Source: Psychrobacter immobilis
Lineage (GTDB): Bacteria > Pseudomonadota > Gammaproteobacteria > Pseudomonadales > Moraxellaceae
DNA: 64,000 nucleotides
NCBI RefSeq assembly: GCF_904846065.1
Contig: NZ_CAJGZV010000001.1
Span: 2,666,001 to 2,730,000 of the forward strand
Direction: 5' to 3'
The translations under genes were made by a program, and so were the position numbers. The notes beneath the pieces are model-generated. The model was given only the letters and a program-made list of their open reading frames with translations. It was not told the origin of the DNA and did not search any database. How positions within the stretch are numbered: the first letter of the stretch is position 1; each line of letters begins with the position of its first letter. Shown here one piece after another: positions 8,818 to 18,730 of the stretch.

Positions 8818-9807
8818 TTATGGTAGTAAATGAGCGACCGCATCACGTTCTTCGCTAAGCTCTTGCTCAGTCGCTGCCATTTTCTCTTTAGAGAAATCTG
8901 ATGACACATCAACGCCATCTACGATAGACCAGTCGCCGTTAGTGCATGTGCATGGGAATGAGTAGATTAAACCTTTTGCGATACCGTATTCGCCATTTGA
9001 ATAAACGCCCATTGATACCCAATCGTTCTCATCAGTACCCAATGCCCACGTACGTACGTGTGCAATGGCCGCGTTGGCAGCAGAAGCGGCAGATGATGCA
9101 CCTCGTGCTTTAATGATTGCAGCGCCACGTTGTTGTACTTCTGGGATATAAGTCGCTTCGTACCATTCACGATCAACCAAATCTAATGCAGGCTTACCAT
9201 TGACAGTAGCAGCAGTCAGATCAGGATACTGAGTTGATGAATGGTTGCCCCAGATGATCATTTTTTTCACGTCATTTACTGTGCTTTCAGTTTTGCCAGC
9301 CAACTGCGCCATGGCACGGTTGTGGTCTAAACGAGTCATCGCAGTGAAGTTACGTGGATCAAGATCTGGTGCATTACGCTGAGCGATAAGCGCGTTGGTA
9401 TTGGCAGGGTTACCGACTACCAATACTTTTACATCACGGCTAGCAACGTCATTCAATGCTTTACCTTGTGCTGAGAAAATCGCAGCGTTGGCTTCTAGCA
9501 AATCTTTGCGTTCCATACCTGGACCACGAGGACGTGAACCGACTAGCAGAGCATAGTCAACATCTTTGAATGCAACAGTCGCATCATCAGTCTGCACAAC
9601 ACCTGCTAATAAAGGGAATGCACAATCTTCTAATTCCATGACCACACCCTTTAGGGCGTCAAGTGCTGGAGCGATTTCAAGCAATTGCAAAATAACTGGC
9701 TGATCTTTACCTAGCATCTCGCCAGATGCAATACGAAATAACATAGCATAGCTGATATTACCAGCGGCACCAGTGACGGCAACACGTAAAGGCTGTTTCA
9801 TTGACAT
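8818..9807 (-). CDS. mdh: malate dehydrogenase
   Basis: NAD-dependent TCA-cycle enzyme interconverting malate and oxaloacetate. The dinucleotide loop [12 protein letters not shown] is near residue 10. Substrate arginines lie in the [13 protein letters not shown] loop, with the catalytic Asp in TRLDHNRAM and the catalytic His in [11 protein letters not shown]. The 329-residue length and these motifs identify the type 2 (cytosolic-like, 325-330 aa) malate dehydrogenase used by many proteobacteria rather than the 312-aa E. coli type. It is monocistronic with its own terminator. Confidence 0.96.
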   Translation of the reverse strand: MSMKQPLRVAVTGAAGNISYAMLFRIASGEMLGKDQPVILQLLEIAPALDALKGVVMELEDCAFPLLAGVVQTDDATVAFKDVDYALLVGSRPRGPGMERKDLLEANAAIFSAQGKALNDVASRDVKVLVVGNPANTNALIAQRNAPDLDPRNFTAMTRLDHNRAMAQLAGKTESTVNDVKKMIIWGNHSSTQYPDLTAATVNGKPALDLVDREWYEATYIPEVQQRGAAIIKARGASSAASAANAAIAHVRTWALGTDENDWVSMGVYSNGEYGIAKGLIYSFPCTCTNGDWSIVDGVDVSSDFSKEKMAATEQELSEERDAVAHLLP

Positions 9808-10130
9808 TGAATACTCCCTAATTATAGATTAGATAATTCATGATTCTGATTGATGGTTCTAATGGATGACTATCGTTGTAAATAGCGACTTGCCTACTGA
9901 ATATAGCAGTCATAAACCGAGAGCTAGTGTAGCACTTCGTTCAGCAAATCGTCTAGAGACAATAAGACGCCGACCACCGATTATATTGTTACATTTTATA
10001 CGGGAGGATTTTTATACCTACTGTAAACCTATACGGATACAGTGCTATAAAGCAATAAAAGGCAGCTGATAACAGCATTGAGAAGCGTTATATATAGTGA
10101 TATAACACTTAAGATAAGCGAATATTATTA
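9808..10130. other. intergenic region upstream of mdh
   Basis: No supported gene. A 67-codon plus-strand frame (9866-10069) has no ribosome binding site and no recognisable protein character. The mdh promoter should lie in the left part. Confidence 0.6.
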
Positions 10131-10178
10131 GGGCGTGTCCTCAATTCAAACAATAAGCATTTAAATAGGCTAAAAAAA
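10131..10178 (-). mobile_element. truncated end of the GGGCGTGTCCTCA MITE family
   Basis: The segment starts with a perfect GGGCGTGTCCTCAAT terminus after a TTA. It continues through an AAAT-GGCTAAAAA stretch that matches the reverse complement of the right end of the complete copy at 20643-20811. Homology stops about one base before the stop codon of the RNase T2-like gene, and the other half of the element is missing. Confidence 0.75.
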
Positions 10179-10970
10179 CTATTTTCCACCCGAAATGACG
10201 AACTTACTGCCACAATTATTCACAACATTATGACATGTGCCAAATTCGCTCCCTTCATAACAAATATGGATATCTGTCAATGTTGATTGACGACGACTGC
10301 CCGCTTGGCAAATCAGATCAATACTGTTTGAGGACATACCGCTATTGAGTTGAGTCATTTGACTGATAAATCGAGATTTAGAAACCGTATAGCTATTACC
10401 TGTATTAAGCTCGTTAGGCAGCTTTAATGCGCCAGCGTAATTGGTAATCTGGCGGAAATAACTACTGGCACTGAGTGGACTACACGCCCCATAACGCTGC
10501 CAAGCTTGGCTACGTACTGTCGTATCAGGCATGATACGGTTGACGACTTTTAACTGTAACGGTGTCAGACGTGGCTCACTACCACGTCCGCAGCGCTCAC
10601 CATATCCCATATCCAGACCTGATACTGTCAACGAATAACCCTCCAAGCATTGACGCATGCGGGCACGTGTCGGCTGTATGCTACACAATGCTGGCGTCAT
10701 CTCAATCATCAACACCCGCTGTCCGCTCTTAACAGCGCTCGCGGCATGTACCGGCATCATCATAATGCCTTGCAACATCACTAATGCACCGATACTTAGC
10801 GTCGTATTTAGTTTATCCATAGATGTATTAGTTATCGAGCTTGATTGGTTTAAATCTGGCGTCAGAGTAGATAGCGAGCGTACCTGCATCTGCTGAATAG
10901 ATGACTGATGCCGAACTTTGGATAACAGGGACAGATTGAAATATTTTTTGATCATAGGGGCTGAAGGCAT
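10179..10970 (-). CDS. RNase T2/RNase I-like secreted protein lacking the catalytic residues
   Basis: From about residue 88 the protein follows the RNase I fold. TPALCSIQP is followed by LTVSGLDMGYG where active enzymes have a HGLWP motif, then RLTPLQLKVVNRIMP, then QAWQRYGAC in place of HEWxKHGTC, LICQ, and the C-terminal NCGSKFVIS that ends RNase I. The first catalytic His is Ser. The second motif has lost its His, acidic and Lys positions, so ribonuclease activity is not expected. Structural cysteines are kept. A clear signal peptide starts at Met51 (10820; it ends MPVHAA), so the true start may be there. No convincing ribosome site marks any start. Confidence 0.75.
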   Translation of the reverse strand: MPSAPMIKKYFNLSLLSKVRHQSSIQQMQVRSLSTLTPDLNQSSSITNTSMDKLNTTLSIGALVMLQGIMMMPVHAASAVKSGQRVLMIEMTPALCSIQPTRARMRQCLEGYSLTVSGLDMGYGERCGRGSEPRLTPLQLKVVNRIMPDTTVRSQAWQRYGACSPLSASSYFRQITNYAGALKLPNELNTGNSYTVSKSRFISQMTQLNSGMSSNSIDLICQAGSRRQSTLTDIHICYEGSEFGTCHNVVNNCGSKFVISGGK

Positions 10971-11293
10971 CTAGCAATGATAAAAACATGGGCTATCGTT
11001 TAGCTCATAGTGTTCGACGTATGAACACTGATAAAACTAAGAATAGAGCTAACAAAAATGTGTGCGTTGATTGATAAGCACTTATTATAAGCACGTATAA
11101 AAGACACTAATTGATGCAATGGTAGCAAAACGTTTTTTTTAATCTATAGCAGAAACGTAAACATAAGCTAATGATAGCATCAATAGTACAAAAATATCGC
11201 AACGTTAGCATGTCATCATCAGCGATATTGGGCATTAAATTAAGCACCGCGTCAAGACAAAACTAGCTTTGATTGCCCGATCAAAAGTGACAT
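10971..11293. other. AT-rich intergenic region
   Basis: Holds the upstream region of the RNase T2-like gene. I see no further gene or clear operator. Confidence 0.6.
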
Positions 11294-11331
11294 AAAAAAA
11301 CCATTAGTGATTGCTCACGAATGGTTTTTTT
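11294..11331. terminator. bidirectional terminator at the end of slt
   Basis: A 16-bp stem with one mismatch (AAAAAACCATTAGTGA paired with TCACGAATGGTTTTTT), loop ttgc, with A/T tracts on both sides. Confidence 0.92.
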
Positions 11332-11349
11332 GGTTTATACATTGGTACT

Positions 11350-13488
11350 TTAGAGCGCGGCAGGTATCGTGCCCATGCGCTGGCTAATAGGCTGACTACG
11401 ACCTAATAGACTGCTATAAATGGTGGCATTTTCCATCACGTGCTTAACGTAATTACGGGTTTCAGGAAAGGCAATCGACTCGACGTACTGGTCGGCTGCG
11501 AGCGAACCATATACTGGTTGCCAACGCTTGGCATTGTTCGGACCCGCATTATAGCCAGCCGTTGCCAACACAGGTTGACGGTTTAGCTTACCGAAAATAT
11601 CACCCATATACCACGTGCCATAACGAATATTGGTATCGCCACTATTGGCACGGCTGGCACTATAGGTCTCACCTAAGTTACGAGCAATGTATTTTGCCGT
11701 GTCAGGCATCACCTGCATCAAACCACTAGCACCAACATTTGAGCGTGCTGATGCAACAAAGCGACTTTCTTGACGCATGATGCCATAAGCCCAAGCAGGA
11801 TCGATACCAGCAGACTGACTATAACGTACGACTGCATCTTGATGCGGCATCGGATGTGATAACGCTAAGCTGTCTACTCTATCAGTATTATCAACGGCAT
11901 AAATTGCTCGGTCGAGCCAGCCCATATCATAGGCTTGACGAGCAGCGGCAATAATCAAGTTATCATCACGCTTGTCGCGCGCCTGCTTTACCGCCCAGTT
12001 CCATTCACGATTGGCATAGGCACGGCTGGCGTCAGCATTATATAGAGCAAAAGCACGCGCAAAGTTGGCATCTTGCATAACCCGTGCGCGATCAGCGGTA
12101 CTGACATTTGGTAAGTTATTACCACCCAAACGACTGGCATCAAAACGCTGACCCACTTTATCCTTTGCCATTAAGCCATAATAGTCATTATTTTTTGCCA
12201 AGTTTTGATACATTTTTTTAGCAGTATTACGCTTGTTAGCATCGCTTGATTGCTCATAAGCGCGAGCCAGCCAATATTGCCACTGGTCACTTTTTTGGGT
12301 TTCAGCCTCCATTTTTGAGATGGCTTCGACCACATCATCCCAGCGGCTAAAGCGAATCGCTGCCATGGCATAATCTTCAGCTTCTTCAAAATTAAAATCT
12401 TCGTCTAGGCTATTGCGGAACCAGTCAACCGCCTCAGCATTAAAACCATCATCCGTATTATGATTCATACGTTGCACCCCAAGGATGCGATACGCATAGC
12501 GACGAGTCTCCGCATTCAACAATTTAACTGAACGCTGATTGTCTTGCTTAACATCAAAATCCAACTGTAATGCAGCTTCACGGTAAGACTTATCAGCAAC
12601 GCGTCCCATGGCATATAGATATAAGTATTGATTGTTTTGACTGGCAGGTTCTCGACTAAAACGGCTAAAAAAAGCAGACGGATTCAGTTGAATCTCACTC
12701 AATGCTGAATAAGCAATGGGCGTTCCTAAACGTGATGACAATGCCATAATGTCACCCGTTTTGCCTTTGCGTAACATACGCTTGAGGCGTGCCGCGCGAT
12801 CCTGATTGCTAATCAGCGCGTTATTATTCATCTCCATCGCGAGCTGGTCACACAAGGCGGGCTGCTTTTTGGTCGTCAACCAAACTTCAGACTTGGCTGC
12901 CATAGCCCGCATAGTATCGCCGCCATTATTGAACCCAAGCGCAACCGCACAGCGCTCACTGGCATCCGCATTGGTAATCAAATTCGCAACTTGGCGTACT
13001 GAGGCGTAATCATTGGATCCTGCTTTGGTCTCAGCAAAATCAGCCACCAGCTTTTCTGCCATCACCGTATTTGGATATTGACGCACAAACTGTGATACTG
13101 CCGCCGAACTTTGCGAATTAAGATCTAAATTCATCCGCCAATAAGTGGGATACATGGCAAACAAACCACCGCTCATTGCTTGCTCATAATTGTATAAGGC
13201 ACTGACATCACCGCGTTCTGCCGCAATTGCCGCTGCTGTAAATGAGCTCACACCATTGTCTGACTGATAGCCACTGTTTTGTTGATAGCTGCCTTCTTGC
13301 TGATAACTGTCCTCTTCGCCCCACGTCAGCTCAGCACAAGCCACCTGTGACAATCCTAGCGCACTCATTGCTGTCGCCAAACTTAACGCACTGACTCGTA
13401 GCGTCCTTGCTTTCATTCGTTTTGCATCTTCATTTTGCTTAATAGATTCTCTATCCTTGATGCTATGAGCAACCTGCGGCTTTGTCAT
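11350..13488 (-). CDS. slt: soluble lytic murein transglycosylase
   Basis: Periplasmic peptidoglycan lytic transglycosylase that generates 1,6-anhydromuropeptides, the substrates of the recycling pathway that includes AmpD. An N-terminal signal (SALSLATAMSALG to about residue 52) is followed by a long alpha-superhelical region of about 450 residues (Slt70-type doughnut) and a C-terminal lysozyme-like domain. That domain shows the catalytic Glu in IMRQESRF, then ASGLMQVMPDTA, IRYGTWYM and AGYNAGP. The 712-residue length fits Slt70 plus extra N-terminal sequence. Confidence 0.95.
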   Translation of the reverse strand: MTKPQVAHSIKDRESIKQNEDAKRMKARTLRVSALSLATAMSALGLSQVACAELTWGEEDSYQQEGSYQQNSGYQSDNGVSSFTAAAIAAERGDVSALYNYEQAMSGGLFAMYPTYWRMNLDLNSQSSAAVSQFVRQYPNTVMAEKLVADFAETKAGSNDYASVRQVANLITNADASERCAVALGFNNGGDTMRAMAAKSEVWLTTKKQPALCDQLAMEMNNNALISNQDRAARLKRMLRKGKTGDIMALSSRLGTPIAYSALSEIQLNPSAFFSRFSREPASQNNQYLYLYAMGRVADKSYREAALQLDFDVKQDNQRSVKLLNAETRRYAYRILGVQRMNHNTDDGFNAEAVDWFRNSLDEDFNFEEAEDYAMAAIRFSRWDDVVEAISKMEAETQKSDQWQYWLARAYEQSSDANKRNTAKKMYQNLAKNNDYYGLMAKDKVGQRFDASRLGGNNLPNVSTADRARVMQDANFARAFALYNADASRAYANREWNWAVKQARDKRDDNLIIAAARQAYDMGWLDRAIYAVDNTDRVDSLALSHPMPHQDAVVRYSQSAGIDPAWAYGIMRQESRFVASARSNVGASGLMQVMPDTAKYIARNLGETYSASRANSGDTNIRYGTWYMGDIFGKLNRQPVLATAGYNAGPNNAKRWQPVYGSLAADQYVESIAFPETRNYVKHVMENATIYSSLLGRSQPISQRMGTIPAAL

Positions 13489-13874
13489 ACTGACTCTCTT
13501 TGTAATGTGTCCAAATGATTTGGCTAAATAATATATTTAGCATAACAATGCCAAAACGGCGTAAATCGCGATTTAATCAATCGCGCTAATATGGTCGCAT
13601 TCATCATACTATACTCGTTGCACTTTCAACCATCACCTTTACCTTTTGTTAATAAATACGATAGCACGGTGTAACATAGAAGTGATAGCAAGCCATAATT
13701 TTGCCAAACGCGTTATTAGTAGCAGTAAACAATTGATACTGTTATAAATAATTTATCATGACGACCAACAATTGACCCTGCTAATTTTTCACATTGTCAT
13801 AGGGTTGTGATAAAATACGCCACCTGTTAATCACCTATCACGCTATATTTTTAGTCAATCATGGACTTATCCTT
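13489..13874. other. divergent promoter region slt / miaB
   Basis: About 390 bp of AT-rich sequence between two divergent genes. No operator or small gene could be recognised. Confidence 0.6.
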
Positions 13875-15365
13875 ATGAGTGTTACTGTATTTAATCCCCG
13901 CATCGATGATACTGCTGTCGCTGAAACAACCGCTACTGCGCCTGCTGTCACTGCACTCAAAGAATCAAGTTCAGCCCAAGCACCTGTCAAAACAGCGACT
14001 AAGAAAGTCTTCGTCACCACGCAGGGCTGTCAGATGAACGTCTATGATTCTGGTAAAATGCTGGACGTGCTCGGTGATTCCCACGGTATGGAAGTCACAC
14101 ACGATATCGATGAAGCCGATGTATTGCTGATGAATACTTGCTCTATCCGCGAAAAAGCGCAAGAGAAAGTATTTTCAGAATTGGGTCGCTGGCGCAAGCT
14201 CAAAGAAAAGCGTCCTGACCTTGTGATCGGTGTTGGCGGCTGTGTTGCCTCACAAGAAGGCGACAATATTCAGAAACGTGCGCCTTATGTCGATATGGTA
14301 TTTGGCCCACAAACCTTGCATCGTCTACCAGAGCTGTATGATCAATCACATGAACAGCGTGAGATTGCACCAAAAAATCGTATCGGCACAGTTGATGTAT
14401 CCTTCCCAAGTATCGAAAAGTTCGACTTTTTGCCTGAGCCAAGAGTAGAAGGGTTTAAAGCCTTTGTTTCTATTATGGAAGGCTGCTCGAAGTATTGCTC
14501 ATTTTGCGTGGTGCCTTATACCCGCGGTGAAGAACTATCACGTCCACTCGACGACGTATTGGCTGAAATTGATAGCTTGGCGGCGCAAGGCGTGCGTGAA
14601 ATCAACCTATTGGGTCAAAACGTCAACGGCTATCGCGGTGAGAAAGACGACGGCAGCATTTGCCGTTTCGCTGAGCTATTACATTATGTCTCGCATGTCG
14701 ATGGTGTCGAGCGTATTCGCTATACGACCAGCCATCCGCTAGAATTCACAGATGACATCATTGATGCCTATGCACAATTGCCAGAGCTGGTTTCTCACTT
14801 GCACTTGCCAGTACAGAGTGGTTCGAATGCTATCTTGGCAGCGATGAAGCGCAATCACACGATTGATGTCTATATCAATCAGATTAATAAGCTTAAAGCC
14901 ATTCGCCCAGATATTCACTTATCGAGTGACTTTATTATTGGATTCCCTGGCGAGACAGATCAAGATTTCCAAGATACGTTGAACTTGGCAAAAGAATTGA
15001 ATTTCGATCACTCTTACAGCTTTATTTACTCTAAACGTCCGGGCACACCAGCGGCAGAATTGCCAGATGATGTGAGTTTCAAAACTAAAAAAGAGCGCTT
15101 GGCTGAATTTCAAAAAGTCATCATTGACTCAACACTTGCGAAAACTCATGAAATGGTCGGCACCACGACACGTGTGTTGGTGGAGCAAGTTGCCAACCGT
15201 CATCCTGATTGCTTAATCGGTACTGCGGATAATACCCGTACCGTCATGTTCCCTCATGATGTTGAAAAAATGGATGAGATGTTGGGTAAACTCGTGAGCG
15301 TAAGTATTACTGATTTCGTCAGCCCGCACATGGTAAAAGGTGAGCTAATAGAAGTATTGGCATAA
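13875..15365 (+). CDS. miaB: tRNA-2-methylthio-N6-dimethylallyladenosine synthase MiaB
   Basis: Radical-SAM methylthiotransferase that converts i6A37 to ms2i6A37 in tRNAs reading UNN codons. The N-terminal UPF0004 domain carries its three cluster cysteines in [12 protein letters not shown] (Cys52), [10 protein letters not shown] and [11 protein letters not shown]. The radical SAM domain has [17 protein letters not shown], with the CxxxCxxC motif. A TRAM domain occupies the last 65 residues. It has an N-terminal extension of roughly 40 residues (Ala/Thr-rich) compared with E. coli MiaB, so a shorter start cannot be excluded, although no later Met precedes the domain. Confidence 0.97.
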   Translation: MSVTVFNPRIDDTAVAETTATAPAVTALKESSSAQAPVKTATKKVFVTTQGCQMNVYDSGKMLDVLGDSHGMEVTHDIDEADVLLMNTCSIREKAQEKVFSELGRWRKLKEKRPDLVIGVGGCVASQEGDNIQKRAPYVDMVFGPQTLHRLPELYDQSHEQREIAPKNRIGTVDVSFPSIEKFDFLPEPRVEGFKAFVSIMEGCSKYCSFCVVPYTRGEELSRPLDDVLAEIDSLAAQGVREINLLGQNVNGYRGEKDDGSICRFAELLHYVSHVDGVERIRYTTSHPLEFTDDIIDAYAQLPELVSHLHLPVQSGSNAILAAMKRNHTIDVYINQINKLKAIRPDIHLSSDFIIGFPGETDQDFQDTLNLAKELNFDHSYSFIYSKRPGTPAAELPDDVSFKTKKERLAEFQKVIIDSTLAKTHEMVGTTTRVLVEQVANRHPDCLIGTADNTRTVMFPHDVEKMDEMLGKLVSVSITDFVSPHMVKGELIEVLA

Positions 15366-15390
15366 CCGTTAAGTTATAAGTTTGAGTAAG

Positions 15391-15427
15391 AAAAAGCCGT
15401 TTGCTACTGGTAGCGAACGGCTTTTTT
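15391..15427 (+). terminator. Rho-independent terminator of miaB
   Basis: The stem AAGCCGTTtGCTA pairs with TAGCgAACGGCTT around a ctgg loop and is followed by a T tract. Confidence 0.9.
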
Positions 15428-15483
15428 GTTGATGGTTATTGACTCATAAAATAATGAATCGCTGTTCTATATTTGACTGGTAC

Positions 15484-15729
15484 CTATTCCGATAACCAGT
15501 CTGTCTGCCGCAATTGCTGCTTGGTCTCACGGCGACGTTTTTTTCGAACGATATCGATATCTTCCTTTTCGTGAATACCACCTTTTCTTAATAGTGGGTC
15601 CAGTGCTAAGTAGTTGCGCGGCTTGACTGTGCCTAGAGAATGCTGACTTGGATTATTATCAGCATCGTTTTGACATTCTAACTGCCTTTCAATTTGCTTG
15701 GCCTTTTTTAGGGTTTGTTTTAAGCTCAT
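15484..15729 (-). CDS. small basic protein of unknown function
   Basis: An 81-residue, strongly charged protein. It begins SLKQTLKKAKQIERQLE, contains LDPLLRKGGIHEK in the middle, and has a Lys/Arg-rich C-terminal helix (RKKRRRETKQQLRQ). Composition suggests a nucleic-acid or ribosome-associated protein, but I cannot place it in a named family. It lies downstream of rtcB on the same strand, separated by a foldback sequence at 15772-15859. Confidence 0.6.
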   Translation of the reverse strand: MSLKQTLKKAKQIERQLECQNDADNNPSQHSLGTVKPRNYLALDPLLRKGGIHEKEDIDIVRKKRRRETKQQLRQTDWLSE

Positions 15730-15771
15730 GTTGTTACCTATATTTCTAGTATCGTTCTATATATTCGAGTG

Positions 15772-15859
15772 ATAGCATGGTGGTGTCACGACTAGAAAAT
15801 CGAGCGCAAATTGTACACTTAGTACATTTAGCTCGATTGGCACCGTCGTGGCTCGCTAT
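15772..15859. repeat. 88-bp interrupted foldback (palindromic) element
   Basis: Nested arms pair in order: ATAGC with GCTAT, CACGAC with GTCGTG, AATCGAGC with GCTCGATT, and GTAC with GTAC around actta. It lies between rtcB and the downstream small gene. There is no terminal T run, so it is not a classic terminator. Confidence 0.7.
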
Positions 15860-15870
15860 GGTTTAACTCG

Positions 15871-17085
15871 TTAGCCTTTAATACACATGACCTGCTTCAG
15901 CGTATGCACCACTTCGACCAAGTCAGCTTGATTGGCCATCACTTCATCAATGTCTTTATACGCTCCGGGTATTTCATCGATGACACCTTTGTCTTTGCGA
16001 CACTCGACGCCATCCGTCTGCGCCTTTAGCTCATCGATGGTGAATGCTCGCATGGCTTTACCTCGACTCATCTGTCGCCCTGCCCCATGTGAACATGAGC
16101 AAAACGATTCAGCTTCGCCCAGACCACGCACAATAAAGGACTTGGCACCCATAGAACCTGGGATAATGCCAAGCTCACCTGCATAGGCACTGATCGCACC
16201 TTTACGGGTCACATAGACTTGCTCACCAAAATGCACCTCTTCATTGACATAGTTATGATGACAATTGATTGCTTCTTTGGTCAGCTGAAATCGTGGTAAT
16301 CCCGCTTGTGGCGACTGCAATGACTTAATGACGAGACGCATCATCTCACGGCGGTTCTCTAACGCGTAGTCCTGCGCCCAGCCCACTGCTTCGACATAAT
16401 CAGCAAAGCTATCAGACCCTTCGGCAAAGTAAGACAAATCTCGATCTGGCACATGACCGAAGCGCGATTGACGCTCTTTTTTGGCAAGGTTAATAAAGTA
16501 CTGGCCGATACAATTACCGATGCCGCGACTGCCAGAATGCAGCATGACCCAGACATCATTGTTCTCATCCAAGCACAGCTCAATAAAGTGATTGCCACCG
16601 CCGAGTGTTCCCAACTGCTTCGCCCAAGTACGCTCAAAACCTTTAAGCATTTTAAGCAAACCCGGGTGTTTATCAGTAATCGGTTTTAGGCGTTTACCTA
16701 ACGGATCAAGCGTGGAGTTTTTGGCTTGGATTTGTTTGTGCATATTGAAGCCGACTGGCACTTGCTGCTCAACGATCGATCGTAACGACCGTAAGCTATC
16801 AGGCAGATCGCTCGCCGTCAGGGACAAACGTACGGCGTTCATACCGCAGCCAATGTCTACCCCAACTGCAGCAGGAATGATGGCTGACTTGGTCGGTATC
16901 ACGCTGCCGACTGTAGCGCCTTTGCCAACGTGCACATCGGGCATCACTGCAATGTGTGAATGCACAAACTCTAGCTGGGCTAAATTGCGTAGTTGCTGCA
17001 TCGCACCTTGCTCAACGTCCGAGGTATAAATCTTGACTGGTACGCCGTGTTTTCGATTTTCGTTTAATACTAATTGAATGCTCAT
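15871..17085 (-). CDS. rtcB: RtcB-family RNA 3'-phosphate ligase
   Basis: GTP- and Mn-dependent ligase joining 2',3'-cyclic phosphate or 3'-phosphate RNA ends to 5'-OH ends in RNA repair. Metal and guanylate motifs are intact: AVGVDIGCGMNAVRL, GTLGGGNHFIELCLDE, LHSGSRGIGN, PGSMGAKSFIVRGLG and CSHGAGRQMSRGKA, the last holding the guanylylated His. The 404-residue length matches E. coli RtcB. Neither rtcA nor an rtcR regulator lies beside it here, so control is not obvious from the context. Confidence 0.94.
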   Translation of the reverse strand: MSIQLVLNENRKHGVPVKIYTSDVEQGAMQQLRNLAQLEFVHSHIAVMPDVHVGKGATVGSVIPTKSAIIPAAVGVDIGCGMNAVRLSLTASDLPDSLRSLRSIVEQQVPVGFNMHKQIQAKNSTLDPLGKRLKPITDKHPGLLKMLKGFERTWAKQLGTLGGGNHFIELCLDENNDVWVMLHSGSRGIGNCIGQYFINLAKKERQSRFGHVPDRDLSYFAEGSDSFADYVEAVGWAQDYALENRREMMRLVIKSLQSPQAGLPRFQLTKEAINCHHNYVNEEVHFGEQVYVTRKGAISAYAGELGIIPGSMGAKSFIVRGLGEAESFCSCSHGAGRQMSRGKAMRAFTIDELKAQTDGVECRKDKGVIDEIPGAYKDIDEVMANQADLVEVVHTLKQVMCIKG

Positions 17086-17873
17086 AATTTGTTATTTCCA
17101 TTTTTTTATTTTATAGCCATGCATTTTTTATCATTACCAGTTTTTATAATTTTTAGATATTACTTATCTATCTCAATTAAACGAAACGTTTAATAAGAAA
17201 TGAAATTAATAAATTATAAAATTTAGGCAATAAAATACCGTATTCTTATTAATTAAAAAATCAATAAAAATTCATGGTTGATTTATTATAGACATTTTAA
17301 AGAAAGATAATATAGATCAGAACCGTCGGCCACAGCGTAAATATTATACGCATAGAAAAGCTTTAGCTAAATCATAGCCTGAGTCGCTTTATTAGCAATA
17401 ACGGTAAAGAAAAATGTTAGGTAAACAGATAACAGCAAGCGCAATATGGCTTAGCATGATCGCAGAGCAAATTTGGCACAGTAGACTTAGAAAAGAGATA
17501 GCTCAAGTAGATACAGAAGGCTATTCGTTGATATCAGTAAATAGGACATCACTCAATAGCTTATATAAAAATTTAGCCAAACCTTTTCGAAGGTGTCATT
17601 GCTGTCATGTGGTTTACACATTCAATCTTTAAAAACGTCTTGGTAGTTATATAGGACACGATGATTCCTCCATAGGTTGTGGCTAATGTCAGGACGACAA
17701 TAGCAGGTTAATTGAAACGATTTATCGCTTATGAAAGATAAGCAATATAAATCAATGAGCCAATAATAACGATTTAAAAATTAAAGTCAATAATTAATTT
17801 GGCTTGTATAGAAAATAATTTAATAAACGTGTGTTCAATTAATCACTTTAATTTAAAATCTTATCAGTAGTTT
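17086..17873. other. 788-bp AT-rich stretch without a supported gene
   Basis: A 72-codon plus-strand frame (17414-17632) has a weak start and no recognisable features. No inverted repeats or transposase remnants could be identified. The left part should contain the rtcB promoter. Confidence 0.5.
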
Positions 17874-18608
17874 TTAAGCTATAAAACTATTTATCACTTC
17901 AGCCAATAAAGCAGCAGCGATAATTATAAATATTACCCCACATCCACGATTGAGCCAAGCTAAGCGATTACCAACATCGAGCCAGCTTGCTAGCTTTTTG
18001 CCACCCAAGGTATATACGATCTGCCAAATTGTTTCACTTAAGAACAACCCTATCGTTAATAAAACATATTGCGGCCATAACGGCGCACTAAAATTGATAA
18101 ATTTGGGGAAAAAAGCTGCAAAAAATAAGATGGCTTTGGGGTTAGATAGCGATACCCAAACACCTGTACGGAACAAGGTTACATTGCTTGGCGAGATTCT
18201 CACCGCTGCGCTTGAGAGCGAACGTGGCTGCGGTGTACCAGCTGTATCTTCACTGCCAGAAATAGAATATTCAGCCGCGACTTCTTCGCTCATTTCACGA
18301 GCATCACTCATCAAGCTGCCATCGCCTACATCGCGCCAAGAGCTAATACCCAGATAGATTAAATACGCCGCACCCACTGCTTTAATGACTGTCAACAACC
18401 AAGGCGACTGGCGACTGATCACATCGAGTCCAAGTAGTGTCGATAGCAGCAAAATAAACAACCCAAGGCTCAGTCCTGCCAGCGTCCACAATGTGCGCTT
18501 TACGCCATAGTTCATGCCATACTGAAATGCCAGTAGCATGTTTGGACCTGGGGTCGCTGAAATAAAAAACGTACTTGCAAAGAATACTGCAAACAGATGC
18601 CAAGACAT
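17874..18608 (-). CDS. LysE/RhtB-family amino-acid exporter
   Basis: Inner-membrane efflux protein of the LysE/RhtB type with about six hydrophobic segments. Diagnostic ISATPGPNMLLAFQYG lies near residue 17, AVGAAYLIYLGI near 80, and GVWVSLSNPKAILFFAAFFP near 150. An unusual hydrophilic insert of about 45 residues (about 94-138, acidic then Ser/Pro-rich) in the central cytoplasmic loop raises the length to 244, where family members are usually 200-210. The substrate is unknown. Confidence 0.9.
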   Translation of the reverse strand: MSWHLFAVFFASTFFISATPGPNMLLAFQYGMNYGVKRTLWTLAGLSLGLFILLLSTLLGLDVISRQSPWLLTVIKAVGAAYLIYLGISSWRDVGDGSLMSDAREMSEEVAAEYSISGSEDTAGTPQPRSLSSAAVRISPSNVTLFRTGVWVSLSNPKAILFFAAFFPKFINFSAPLWPQYVLLTIGLFLSETIWQIVYTLGGKKLASWLDVGNRLAWLNRGCGVIFIIIAAALLAEVINSFIA

Positions 18609-18673
18609 CGACCAACCCCTACTTTATTATTTATAAAAATTTATCGTAATAATGCCAAACTGCTAAAAAATAA

Positions 18674-18694
18674 ACACCGCCATAACGACGGTGT
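18674..18694 (-). terminator. probable terminator of argE
   Basis: Six-bp stem ACACCG/CGGTGT; read on the minus strand it is followed by TTTATTTTTT. Confidence 0.7.
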
Positions 18695-18730
18695 CTCTTC
18701 TGCTAACTCGTCACTTGCTGATTTAATCCA

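Noticed and set aside
9866..10069. 67-codon frame upstream of mdh
   Set aside because: No ribosome binding site and an implausible residue pattern; probably a chance frame in the mdh promoter region.
17414..17632. 72-codon plus-strand frame in the rtcB-LysE gap
   Set aside because: Weak ribosome site and no recognisable motifs or hydrophobic pattern; cannot be supported as a gene.
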